From: an uncultured Eggerthellaceae bacterium
GTDB taxonomy: Bacteria; Actinomycetota; Coriobacteriia; Coriobacteriales; Eggerthellaceae
Direction: 5' to 3'
Assembly: GCA_946618265.1 (NCBI GenBank)
Contig: CAMOLA010000003.1
Coordinates: 1-64,000, forward strand
DNA: 64,000 bases
How positions within the stretch are numbered: position 1 is the stretch's first letter; the number at the start of each line of letters is the position of its first letter. Position numbers and translations under genes: made by a program. Positions 1-9,140 of the stretch are shown here, in pieces. The notes beneath the pieces are model-generated. The model saw only the letters and a program-made list of their open reading frames with translations, was not told where the DNA came from and made no database searches.

Positions 1-1
1 C

Positions 2-2269
<2,268 letters not shown>

Positions 2270-2290
2270 CTGGTAATTGGCGTTTTCGAC

Positions 2291-2322
2291 GGAGGGCCCG
2301 CATGAAACGGGCTCTCCGTTTT
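2291..2322 (+). terminator. Rho-independent terminator after valS
   Basis: The 10-bp stem GGAGGGCCCG / CGGGCTCTCC has one G-T wobble, a 7-nt loop and the tail GTTTT. It sits 21 bases after the valS stop and immediately before the next gene, so the two genes are probably separate transcription units. Confidence 0.8.
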
Positions 2323-2338
2323 CGTGAATGGGGAGAAG

Positions 2339-3376
2339 ATGAACGTATTGGTTCTCGTTCCGTTCAAGGAACAGCACATGCAGCGAATCCGCGAGGCGGC
2401 AGGCCCCGACGCCACCGTCGTGCAGATGAGCGAGTATCGCACGGGCAAGTCCGTGTCGAAGGTCAGCGAACCGAAGCTGCTCGCCCCCGGACGTCCGGGC
2501 GAAGAGCGGCCGGCCGACCCGCTGACGGAAGCCATCATGCAGGCCGACGTGATCATCGGCGAGCCGCATCCGCGCCTGCTCTACCATCAGGAAGACCTGC
2601 CGCTGAAATGGCTGCAGATGACCTGGGCCGGATCCGACCTGTACACGCGCAACGCGCGGTACACGTTCCCCGAGGGCGTCATGCTGACCAACGTCGCCGG
2701 CTCGGCGTACGGGCACACCATGTCCCAGTATGTGGTCGGCCAGATCCTGGCCGTGACCCAGAACCTGGCGGCGTACGCGCGCCAGCAGCCGACGAAGGCC
2801 TGGAACGACCTGGGGCCGGTCATGTCGCTCGAAGGGGCCACGGTGCTCGTCTTCGGCGCTGGCGACATCGGCTCGCACATCGCCCGCCGCCTTTCGGGGT
2901 TCGACGTCGCCCGCATCGTGGGCGTTTGCCGCAACACCTCGCGCCCGCGCGAGGGCTTTGACGAGCTCATCTCGCTTCCGCGCGCGGAATCGTATCTTCC
3001 CGAAGCCGACGTCGTGGTGGGGTGTATTCCCGATTCGTCCGACACGGCGGGGTATTTCAACTACCGTCGCCTGAAGCTCATGAAGCCGGGCTCGGTGCTG
3101 GTCAACGTGGGACGCGGAAACTTCGTCGATTGCGACGCGCTCGATCGCGTGCTCGGCGAAGAGCACTTGCGCGGCGCCGTGGTCGACGTCACCAATCCCG
3201 AGCCGCTGCCGGTGAAGCACCCGCTGTGGCGCAACCCCCGTTGCGTGCTCACGCCGCACATCTCGGGCGGGGCCTTCGGCCACAGCGATGGCACCGAAGA
3301 GCGCATCTGCCAGGTCGTGTGCGACAATCTTCGCCGTTACGTCGCCGGGGAGGAGCTTACGCACCGCGTGCTCTAA
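2339..3376 (+). CDS. D-isomer-specific 2-hydroxyacid dehydrogenase family protein
   Basis: Predicted cytoplasmic NAD(P)-dependent oxidoreductase interconverting a 2-keto acid and a D-2-hydroxy acid; the substrate cannot be read from sequence. The C-terminal Rossmann fold shows GAGDIGSHIARRL (GxGxxG), then the family signatures VNVGRGNFVD (substrate-binding Arg), DVTNPEPLP (catalytic Glu) and TPHISGG (catalytic His), in the usual order for this family. From the ATG at 2339 the product is 345 aa, a normal length. A GTG at 2324 would add five residues, but it lies within two bases of the end of the valS terminator; GGGGAG just upstream of 2339 favours the ATG, though the spacing is short. The gene stands alone between a terminator and a palindromic repeat. 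The family call is firm; physiological role is unknown. Confidence 0.9.
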   Translation: MNVLVLVPFKEQHMQRIREAAGPDATVVQMSEYRTGKSVSKVSEPKLLAPGRPGEERPADPLTEAIMQADVIIGEPHPRLLYHQEDLPLKWLQMTWAGSDLYTRNARYTFPEGVMLTNVAGSAYGHTMSQYVVGQILAVTQNLAAYARQQPTKAWNDLGPVMSLEGATVLVFGAGDIGSHIARRLSGFDVARIVGVCRNTSRPREGFDELISLPRAESYLPEADVVVGCIPDSSDTAGYFNYRRLKLMKPGSVLVNVGRGNFVDCDALDRVLGEEHLRGAVVDVTNPEPLPVKHPLWRNPRCVLTPHISGGAFGHSDGTEERICQVVCDNLRRYVAGEELTHRVL

Positions 3377-3386
3377 CGGCGGATGT

Positions 3387-3411
3387 TGAACAGGGGACGT
3401 GTTCCTGTTCA
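3387..3411. repeat. Intergenic palindrome, family A (TGAACAG...CTGTTCA)
   Basis: A 25-bp near-palindrome, TGAACAGGGGAC / GTGTTCCTGTTCA, starts 10 bases after the dehydrogenase stop. The same sequence recurs twice, in opposite orientations, at 8053-8111. It has no T-run of a normal terminator. Confidence 0.85.
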
Positions 3412-3441
3412 TTCGTGCTTTTCTGCTGCTGTGGTGTGAAT

Positions 3442-3471
3442 GCGACATGCGGGCGGGGAATCTGCTAGAAT
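3442..3471 (+). promoter_or_regulatory. Candidate sigma-70-type promoter for the lipoprotein leader
   Basis: GCGACA (3442-3447), an 18-bp spacer and TAGAAT (3466-3471) resemble -35 and -10 elements. Initiation around 3478 would give a leader of roughly 375 nt before the lipoprotein ATG at 3856. The match is partial and no other support is visible. Confidence 0.35.
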
Positions 3472-3855
3472 CTATACGTTTCTTTCGGGTCTGTAGTTGC
3501 GGGGGGCTCGTGCCTCCTTAGTCCATGGCAGATGCGGTCGAAAGGATCCACGTAAACCGCCAGGCGCAAGCTTGGCGGCGAGCACGGCGCATTCTAGGAG
3601 TAAGTCGCATCGCCTGTTTACGATTTCGCGGATTCGCCGCGGCGGGCGAGAGGGTGATGGTGTAAAAGCTCAGCCCCGATGCGCGGGTGTGGGGTCGAAG
3701 ACTAGGTCAGCCGAAAGAACGCCGCAAACAGACGGATGCCAGATGCATCCGCTGGTAGCCGGCGATGCGCTTCATCGGGGCATATGCAGTTCCGAGCGGC
3801 GGGCCGCCGGAGTCCATGTCGCAAGCAGGCGACGCTGTAGGAGGAGGAAACGGGG
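3472..3855 (+). other. Long structured leader or unrecognised RNA upstream of the lipoprotein gene
   Basis: About 380 bases hold no convincing protein gene: a 120-codon open frame here is Arg-rich, low in hydrophobics and lacks a ribosome binding site. Several compact hairpins can be drawn by eye, for example CCGCCAGG/CTTGGCGG near 3560-3580 and a perfect 7-bp CGGATGC/GCATCCG stem with a 5-nt loop near 3733-3751. The stretch ends in GGAGGAGGAAACGGGG before the ATG at 3856. I looked for tmRNA, RNase P, SRP and common riboswitch signatures and saw none. It could be a cis-regulatory leader or an independent small RNA. Confidence 0.4.
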
Positions 3856-4722
3856 ATGAAACGAACCAAGATTGCCGCGCTTATCTGCGTGGTCGTCGCA
3901 TGCGTCAGCTTGGCGCTCGCAGGATGCCAGTCCGGCGAGTACACGCCTTCCATGAAGGAGCAATCAGTTTCGAACAGCGCTTTGGGCCAGGCGGGCACGC
4001 TGCGCATCGGCGTCAACGCTTCGTCTGCGCCGCTTGCCGGCAAGGCCGATGACGGCGCCATCGTGGGCATCGATGCCGACGCAGGTGCGTTCATCGCCGA
4101 TCAGATGGGCCTCAAGGTCTCGTTCGTCGACGTCGGTTCCGACCCTGCGGCCGGCCTTTCGTCCGGTGCCGTCGACATCGTGCTCGGCGTCGATGCGTCC
4201 GAGGACGAATCGACCTTCTGGCGTTCGTCGCCGTATCTCCAGACCGGCGTGGCGCTCTATGGAACCGCGGCCGAATCCGCCATTCCCACCACCGACTCGA
4301 AGCCCACCATCGCCGCGCAGTCTTCGTCGAAGAGCGCTTGGCGCGTCACCAACCTGTTCGGCGACGATTCGCTCGCCGCCCAGGACGACCTGAAATCGGC
4401 CTTCGACGTCATGGACAAGGGTGCCGCGCGCTATGTGGCCGCCGATGCGGTCGTCGGCACCTACGTTGCCGATCGCAACAGCTACAGCGCCAAGGTCTTG
4501 GCCCTGCTGCAGGACCCGAGCGGGTACTGCGTTGCCGTGGCCAGCTCGAACGCCGAGCTGCAGGGTGCCGTGACCAGCGCGCTCGACAAGCTGGTCAACG
4601 GCGGCGCCATGAACGTCATCGAGCGCAAATGGCTCGGCACGACGCTCAACCTCGCAGACGTTTCGGTCATCAAGGCCGCTTCTGAGTCCAAGGACAAGAA
4701 GAAGGACAAGAAGGAGTCGTAG
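3856..4722 (+). CDS. Solute-binding lipoprotein, SBP family 3-like
   Basis: Predicted extracytoplasmic lipoprotein of 288 aa. The N-terminus MKRTKIAALICVVV... is a lipoprotein signal with lipobox LAGC around residues 21-24. The body begins GTLRIGVNASSAPLAG and continues GIDADAGAFIADQMG and SSGAVDIVLG, the layout of family 3 (amino-acid/opine type) binding proteins, with an aromatic and small-residue ligand pocket that cannot be assigned to a substrate. A low-complexity Lys tail (KDKKKDKK) closes the protein. The start is fixed by GGAGGAGG upstream. No permease or ATPase gene of an ABC transporter is adjacent, so it may serve a distant transporter or act as an orphan sensor. A strong terminator follows. 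Confidence 0.8.
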   Translation: MKRTKIAALICVVVACVSLALAGCQSGEYTPSMKEQSVSNSALGQAGTLRIGVNASSAPLAGKADDGAIVGIDADAGAFIADQMGLKVSFVDVGSDPAAGLSSGAVDIVLGVDASEDESTFWRSSPYLQTGVALYGTAAESAIPTTDSKPTIAAQSSSKSAWRVTNLFGDDSLAAQDDLKSAFDVMDKGAARYVAADAVVGTYVADRNSYSAKVLALLQDPSGYCVAVASSNAELQGAVTSALDKLVNGGAMNVIERKWLGTTLNLADVSVIKAASESKDKKKDKKES

Positions 4723-4748
4723 CCACGGCACCATAGCTCGAGCAAGAT

Positions 4749-4783
4749 GCGCCGCCGATCGCGATGATTGGCGGCGCTTTTTT
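4749..4783 (+). terminator. Rho-independent terminator after lipoprotein gene
   Basis: The perfect 8-bp stem GCGCCGCC / GGCGGCGC has a 13-nt loop and is followed by six T residues. It lies 26 bases after the lipoprotein stop codon and touches a family B palindrome. Confidence 0.88.
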
Positions 4784-4813
4784 ATACATTTGGGGACAGT
4801 CCCCAAATGTATA
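4783..4813. repeat. Intergenic palindrome, family B (CATTTGGGGAC-W-GTCCCCAAATG)
   Basis: A perfect 31-bp odd palindrome with a single central A. Its arms are TATACATTTGGGGAC and the reverse complement. Other full copies lie at 4944-4978, 19428-19458 and 49501-49529. Confidence 0.9.
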
Positions 4814-4943
4814 ATGCGCAGGTGTTTCCGGGGGGCGAAAAACCATCTGCGAAGTGGGATTTGAGGTCGATTAGCGCACCTTTTTCAAAGGCATCTTTCC
4901 GACCCGGTCTTTTTGTCGGGCTTTTATCAGTCGCTGCACCAGC

Positions 4944-4978
4944 ATTATACATTTGGGGACTGTCCCCAAATGTATAAT
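4944..4978. repeat. Intergenic palindrome, family B, second copy
   Basis: A perfect 35-bp odd palindrome with a central T and arms ATTATACATTTGGGGAC. Together with the copy at 4783-4813 it brackets 130 bases without a gene. It starts 14 bases from the end of the minus-strand peptidase gene. Confidence 0.9.
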
Positions 4979-4991
4979 GGGTGCGTGTCGA

Positions 4992-7964
4992 TTAGCCGAT
5001 GAGGTCGATGACCTCGAGGTCGGCCTTTGACGACTCGATGATGTCGCGGTTGCCGAACACGCAGATCGCGTTCGCGTCGACGATGCGGCGCAGCGTGTCG
5101 GCATGCGAGCGCATGGTCTCGACGTCGGTCGCGATGACGTCGCGGCGCGACTTGGCCATCTCCTCGACGGTGTGGTGCGTGAGGTAGTGCACGACCTGCT
5201 TGCGGATCATCAGGCGCGGCTTGGTGGGCGCGTCGATATGGGCGACCGTCGCCACGATGAACCCTTCGAGCTCCTCTTGCGAAGGATCGAACGCGGCAAG
5301 CCAGTCGCACGCCTGCGCGAACCGCGCGAGCGTCTCGTCGAGATGCGGGTCGCGGTAAGAGTAGAACCGCATGTTGCCCGAGCGCAGCACCTGGAAGCCG
5401 ACGCCGTAGGCGCCGCCCTTCACGCGGACTTCGTTCCACAGGTAGTCGAGCGACAGGGCGCGCGCAGTGACGGCCCAGCTGGCCGAATGGTCGACGTCGA
5501 GCAGGCGCCGGTCCCATCCGAGCCCGACGTAGCATACGTCGCTCGGCACCACGAACGCCTCGTTGCGCACGACCGGCTCGGGAACGGCGAGCTGCGTGCC
5601 CGTAGCGCCCGTCAACCCGGTCAGGGGCTTCGCTTCCCAGAACCTGCGGTAATCATCGTCGGTCCCCGCGAAGCTCATCAGACAGCCGTCGTCGCGGAAC
5701 AGGCGGTTCGACACGTCCCGCAAGCGTGCCGACAGCTCGCCCTTACGCGCTTCGAAGTTGTCCAAGAGGTCGCAGAGGAACCGGTAGTAGCCCACGTTGC
5801 TCGCCTGTTCCATGAGCACCCCGTTGCGCGTGTAATAGGACTTGCACCGCGCGGCCGCGCACGAGTGGCCCGAGCTCGCGAACATCTGCTCCATGCCGAT
5901 CTTGCGCTGTTTCAGCACGTCGAGGATCTTGTCCGTGTCGTTGAAGTCGCTTTCGGTCATGATCTCGACCGGCAGGGTGGCGAGCCACTCCGCGTTGTCG
6001 GAAAGGGCCGATGCGCTGATCGTGAACATGGGCACGATGTCCTCGGGGTCGTCGCGCTGCTCGTACGATTCGAACATGTAGTTGAGGTTGCCCAGCTTGC
6101 CCTGGACCAACGTGTCGATCTCGGCGGCGGTGTGGTGCGCCGTGCCCAGCTTGCCCAGCACGCTCCCGAGGATGGTGAGGTACGGGATGTCCTCGAACGA
6201 CAGGCGCCTTGCATCGAAATAGCGGTACGCGTACGTGATGCCGTGCGTGCGGACGCTGTGCCGCAGGCACTTGATTGGCGCGTCGGCGTCGAGGTCGAAG
6301 GCCGGGTATTCGGGGGCGTCGCCGATGTCGGACACGCCGAGGCGCGGCAGCGTGGCGATGGCCTCGGGGCTGTCGGGCGCCTCCTGCATCTCGCGCAGGA
6401 CGGCTTCCTCCTCGACGATGCGGGCGCGCTCGTCGGCGGACAGCTCGCGGTTCATGGCCGCAAGCCGCTCGGGCCAGGTGTCGTCGGATTCGCCCGGCGT
6501 GGGCACGACCTCCACCGATGCCATGTGCGCGCTGTTGCAGAAGAGGTCTTCGCAGAGCCGTTCGAAGTAGTCGCCCTCGAGCTCGCTTCTGAGCTGGGCG
6601 TAGGCGCGCTCGTATTTCAGGTACTCGATGGGCATGTCGTCGTCGTACAGCCAGCTTGCGAGCGACATCATGGCGTTCACCACGCCGTCGGCATAGCCCA
6701 GCTCGTGCTCGCGCATGACGAACTCGTCGTGGGCGAGCGCGGCTCTGACGAGCTCCTTGTCCATGCCGGCGTCGAGCATGTCGCGTGCCGCCTTGGCGAT
6801 CGTTTCCGCGAGGTCGGGGCCAGCGCCTTCCGCCGGCATGTTGACCTGCACGACCGCGAAGGGCTGCAGCAGCGAATCGGATACGAACGCCTGGATGTCG
6901 TGGCCGACCCCCGCGTCGAGCAGGGCGCGCTTGAGCGGCGCCTCGTTGCTGCCGAGCAGCGCGTCGAGCAGGATCTCGGCGGCGGTGGCGCGCAGGCGGT
7001 CCGACGAATCGCCGATGACGTAGGCGCATCCCGCGACCGCGTTTTCGGGTGCGGTGTCCATCGTCGTGCGGATGTAGCCAGGCGCGACCGGGTCTTGGTG
7101 GGTTATCTCGCGCGGACGCAAGGGCTCGAGGCCCGCGGCGGCGCGCTCGGCGTCGGCTTCTTCCTGTTCGGCGGCGACCGGCGTCAGGTAGCGCTCGTCG
7201 AGGAACGCGAGGGCGCGGTCGATGTCGAGGTTGCCGTACAGCACGATGTAGCTGTTGTCGGTGCGGTAGTGGCGCCGATGCTCGTCGAGGTAGTTCTCGT
7301 AGGTCAGCGTGGGGATGGACTCCGGCGTGCCGCCCGACTCGAACGCATAGCACGTGTCCGGGAACAGTGCCTTCTGCAGCTCGTCGTAGAGCACCGAGCT
7401 GGAGTCGGAGAGCGCGCCTTTCATCTCGTTGAACACGACGCCGTTGTGCACGAGCGCCGTCTGGTCCGCGTCAAGCTGGGCTGCATCGCCCGCGGCGCCG
7501 TCGGCGGCGACGAGCTCGTAGTGCCACCCTTCCTGCTCGAAGATGGCGCGCTTCTCGTAGATGCGCGGGTGGAACACGGCGTCGAGGTAGACGTCCATGA
7601 GGTTGAACAGGTCCTGCTCGTTGGTCGACGCCACCGGATAGAGCGTCTTGTCCGCGAACGTCATCGCGTTGAGGAACGTCTGCATCGAGCCTTTGAGCAG
7701 GTCGACGAACGGCTCCTTGACGGGGAAGCGCCGCGATCCGCACAGCACCGAATGCTCCAGGATGTGGAACACGCCCGTGTCGTCTTGCGGGGGCGTGCGG
7801 AAGCCGATGGCGAAGGATTTGTTGTTGTCGTCGTTCTTGAGGTAGAGCAGGCGCGCGCCCGACGCCTCGTGGACGCCGACATACGCCTCGCCGTCGATTT
7901 CGGGCAGCTCCTCGCGCGAGGAGATGCGGAAACCGTGCGCGGTCTCGTTGGGTTTGAGCTCCAT
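4992..7964 (-). CDS. M16C-family zinc metallopeptidase (presequence-protease/insulinase-like)
   Basis: Large single-chain M16C peptidase of 990 aa, expected to degrade peptides or small unfolded proteins in a closed chamber. The inverted zinc motif HILEH is at residues 67-71 and the distal glutamate ligand lies in NGVVFNEMKG, as in PreP-type enzymes. The rest follows the four-domain M16 plan, including a basic/aromatic segment near the C-terminus (GGAYGVGFQVLRSG, FYSYRDPHLDET) characteristic of the second half. No signal peptide is seen. I chose the ATG at 7964, preceded by GAAAGG; an in-frame ATG at 8012 would add 16 basic residues but has no ribosome binding site. The length matches the family (about 970-1000 aa). 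It is transcribed alone, and its 3' end abuts family B palindromes. Confidence 0.92.
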   Translation of the reverse strand: MELKPNETAHGFRISSREELPEIDGEAYVGVHEASGARLLYLKNDDNNKSFAIGFRTPPQDDTGVFHILEHSVLCGSRRFPVKEPFVDLLKGSMQTFLNAMTFADKTLYPVASTNEQDLFNLMDVYLDAVFHPRIYEKRAIFEQEGWHYELVAADGAAGDAAQLDADQTALVHNGVVFNEMKGALSDSSSVLYDELQKALFPDTCYAFESGGTPESIPTLTYENYLDEHRRHYRTDNSYIVLYGNLDIDRALAFLDERYLTPVAAEQEEADAERAAAGLEPLRPREITHQDPVAPGYIRTTMDTAPENAVAGCAYVIGDSSDRLRATAAEILLDALLGSNEAPLKRALLDAGVGHDIQAFVSDSLLQPFAVVQVNMPAEGAGPDLAETIAKAARDMLDAGMDKELVRAALAHDEFVMREHELGYADGVVNAMMSLASWLYDDDMPIEYLKYERAYAQLRSELEGDYFERLCEDLFCNSAHMASVEVVPTPGESDDTWPERLAAMNRELSADERARIVEEEAVLREMQEAPDSPEAIATLPRLGVSDIGDAPEYPAFDLDADAPIKCLRHSVRTHGITYAYRYFDARRLSFEDIPYLTILGSVLGKLGTAHHTAAEIDTLVQGKLGNLNYMFESYEQRDDPEDIVPMFTISASALSDNAEWLATLPVEIMTESDFNDTDKILDVLKQRKIGMEQMFASSGHSCAAARCKSYYTRNGVLMEQASNVGYYRFLCDLLDNFEARKGELSARLRDVSNRLFRDDGCLMSFAGTDDDYRRFWEAKPLTGLTGATGTQLAVPEPVVRNEAFVVPSDVCYVGLGWDRRLLDVDHSASWAVTARALSLDYLWNEVRVKGGAYGVGFQVLRSGNMRFYSYRDPHLDETLARFAQACDWLAAFDPSQEELEGFIVATVAHIDAPTKPRLMIRKQVVHYLTHHTVEEMAKSRRDVIATDVETMRSHADTLRRIVDANAICVFGNRDIIESSKADLEVIDLIG

Positions 7965-8052
7965 GGGCTTTGCCTTTCTTTTTCGCATGTGTTGCAGGAA
8001 GTACGGTACCACGACCGCGCGCCGCCGCGCCCATTCTCAACGGAAAATATCT

Positions 8053-8111
8053 TGAACAGGGGACGTGTTCCTGTTCAAAATCAAGTTGAACAGGAACACG
8101 TCCCCTGTTCA
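8053..8111. repeat. Inverted pair of family A palindromes
   Basis: Two copies of the 25-26 bp family A sequence face each other (8053-8078 and 8086-8111) with a 7-base spacer, so the unit can fold as two small hairpins or one long stem. The last three bases supply the TGA stop of the minus-strand LysR gene. An isolated copy is at 3387-3411. Confidence 0.9.
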
Positions 8112-9005
8112 TTCGGCGGCGCCGTCGGATAGCTCTTTCAGGATGGCGGCGAAGCGCACGACGGCGGGGCGGGGATCGCGGGCGTAGTACAGGCAGTACG
8201 GTTCGGTCTTGTCCCAGTTCACGGACATCGTTTCCATGAGCGGGTGGGCTTTGCGCCAAATCTCCTTGCTAAGCAGCAGGTCGCCGAGCCGGGCGCATTC
8301 GTCGAAGACGCTGATGTCGTAGTGGCGGAATTCGACGAACTTGACGTTGGGGGCTACGCGCTCGATCTCGTCGCGTGCGGCGTCGACGTAGGGATTGCCG
8401 CGCTGGGGCACGTGGACGCACCTTCCCGCGAGGTCTGCCAGCGATATGGGTTCGGTTAACGCGAGCGGGTCGTTCACCGGCACCGAAATGCACAGCTCCG
8501 GATTGGCCAGCGTGTCGATGCTGCACATGCGCTCATCGACTTCGAAGAGGTAGGTGCTTCCGAACACGTCGATCCGGTCTTCGAAGTTCTCGACCACTTC
8601 CTTGTACGCCTCGAAGTTGTCGCCAATGGGAACGAACTGGATGGAAAGATCGGTGTCTTGCATGTACAGTCCTTGGCACAGCTCGAGGATGCGCTGGCCG
8701 GATTGGTACAGCGAGATGCCCACCCGCACCAGGCTGTCGGCCTGGGCCTGGGCTTTCGCCGCGTTTTGGAGAGCGAGCTCGCACTGGGCGATGATGCCGC
8801 GCGCATCGGCCACGAACGCCTTGCCGCCAGGCGTCAGGCGCACGCCCTTGTTGGAACGTTCGAACACGGTGATGCCCGATTGCGCTTCGAATCCGTTGAT
8901 CTGCTTGATGAGCGCGGGGACCGAGTAGCCCATCGCGTGGGCCGCCTTGCTGAAGCTGCCCAGGTCGGCAGTTTTGATGATTGCGTCGAGGCGTTTGTCG
9001 TACAT
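8109..9005 (-). CDS. LysR-family transcriptional regulator
   Basis: DNA-binding regulator of 298 aa. The N-terminal winged HTH is clear (LDAIIKTADLGSFSKAA, then ALIKQINGFEAQSG and VRLTPGGKAF at residues 6-65), followed by a periplasmic-binding-like effector domain (QSGQRILELCQGLY onward). The effector cannot be predicted. The start ATG at 9005 has a weak GGTGG upstream. The stop codon lies inside a palindromic repeat, so the extreme C-terminus may have been altered by repeat insertion. The gene diverges from the LRR gene at 9141, and an inverted repeat in the shared intergenic region is a candidate autoregulatory site. LysR proteins often control the divergent gene, but here that is only positional inference. 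Confidence 0.9.
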   Translation of the reverse strand: MYDKRLDAIIKTADLGSFSKAAHAMGYSVPALIKQINGFEAQSGITVFERSNKGVRLTPGGKAFVADARGIIAQCELALQNAAKAQAQADSLVRVGISLYQSGQRILELCQGLYMQDTDLSIQFVPIGDNFEAYKEVVENFEDRIDVFGSTYLFEVDERMCSIDTLANPELCISVPVNDPLALTEPISLADLAGRCVHVPQRGNPYVDAARDEIERVAPNVKFVEFRHYDISVFDECARLGDLLLSKEIWRKAHPLMETMSVNWDKTEPYCLYYARDPRPAVVRFAAILKELSDGAAE

Positions 9006-9031
9006 GGTCCACCAGCTTCTTGCATTAACTT

Positions 9032-9053
9032 TTGGTTACTATATTACAACCAA
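9032..9053. promoter_or_regulatory. Candidate LysR operator between divergent genes
   Basis: TTGGTT (9032-9037) and AACCAA (9048-9053) form a perfect inverted repeat around an AT-rich 10-base spacer. This is close to the T-N11-A dyads bound by LysR proteins. It lies 27 bases upstream of the LysR ATG and 88 bases before the divergent LRR gene. Confidence 0.45.
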
Positions 9054-9140
9054 GGCGGCGGTTCCGCGAATCGGTGATGAACGTGTATCCTCGTTAGTAG
9101 AATGTACGGGGTCGCTGCAAGAGCCGTGGGAGGTGCAACC

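Noticed and set aside
3472..3855. tmRNA, RNase P RNA or SRP RNA in the structured leader
   Set aside because: None of the conserved blocks (for example GAGGAAAGTCC of RNase P or a 3' CCA tail of tmRNA) was found.
3497..3859. 120-codon open frame in the lipoprotein leader
   Set aside because: Arg-rich composition without hydrophobic core, no ribosome site, and it overlaps the strong site of the real gene; treated as non-coding leader.
5103..8132. Open frame of about 1000 codons on the plus strand opposite the M16C peptidase
   Set aside because: Shadow of the GC-rich minus-strand gene: no ribosome binding site or recognisable family, Arg/Val/Gly/Leu-rich composition; similar shadows lie opposite the MoxR/VWA genes (12698-15346) and AddB-like gene (55965-58940).
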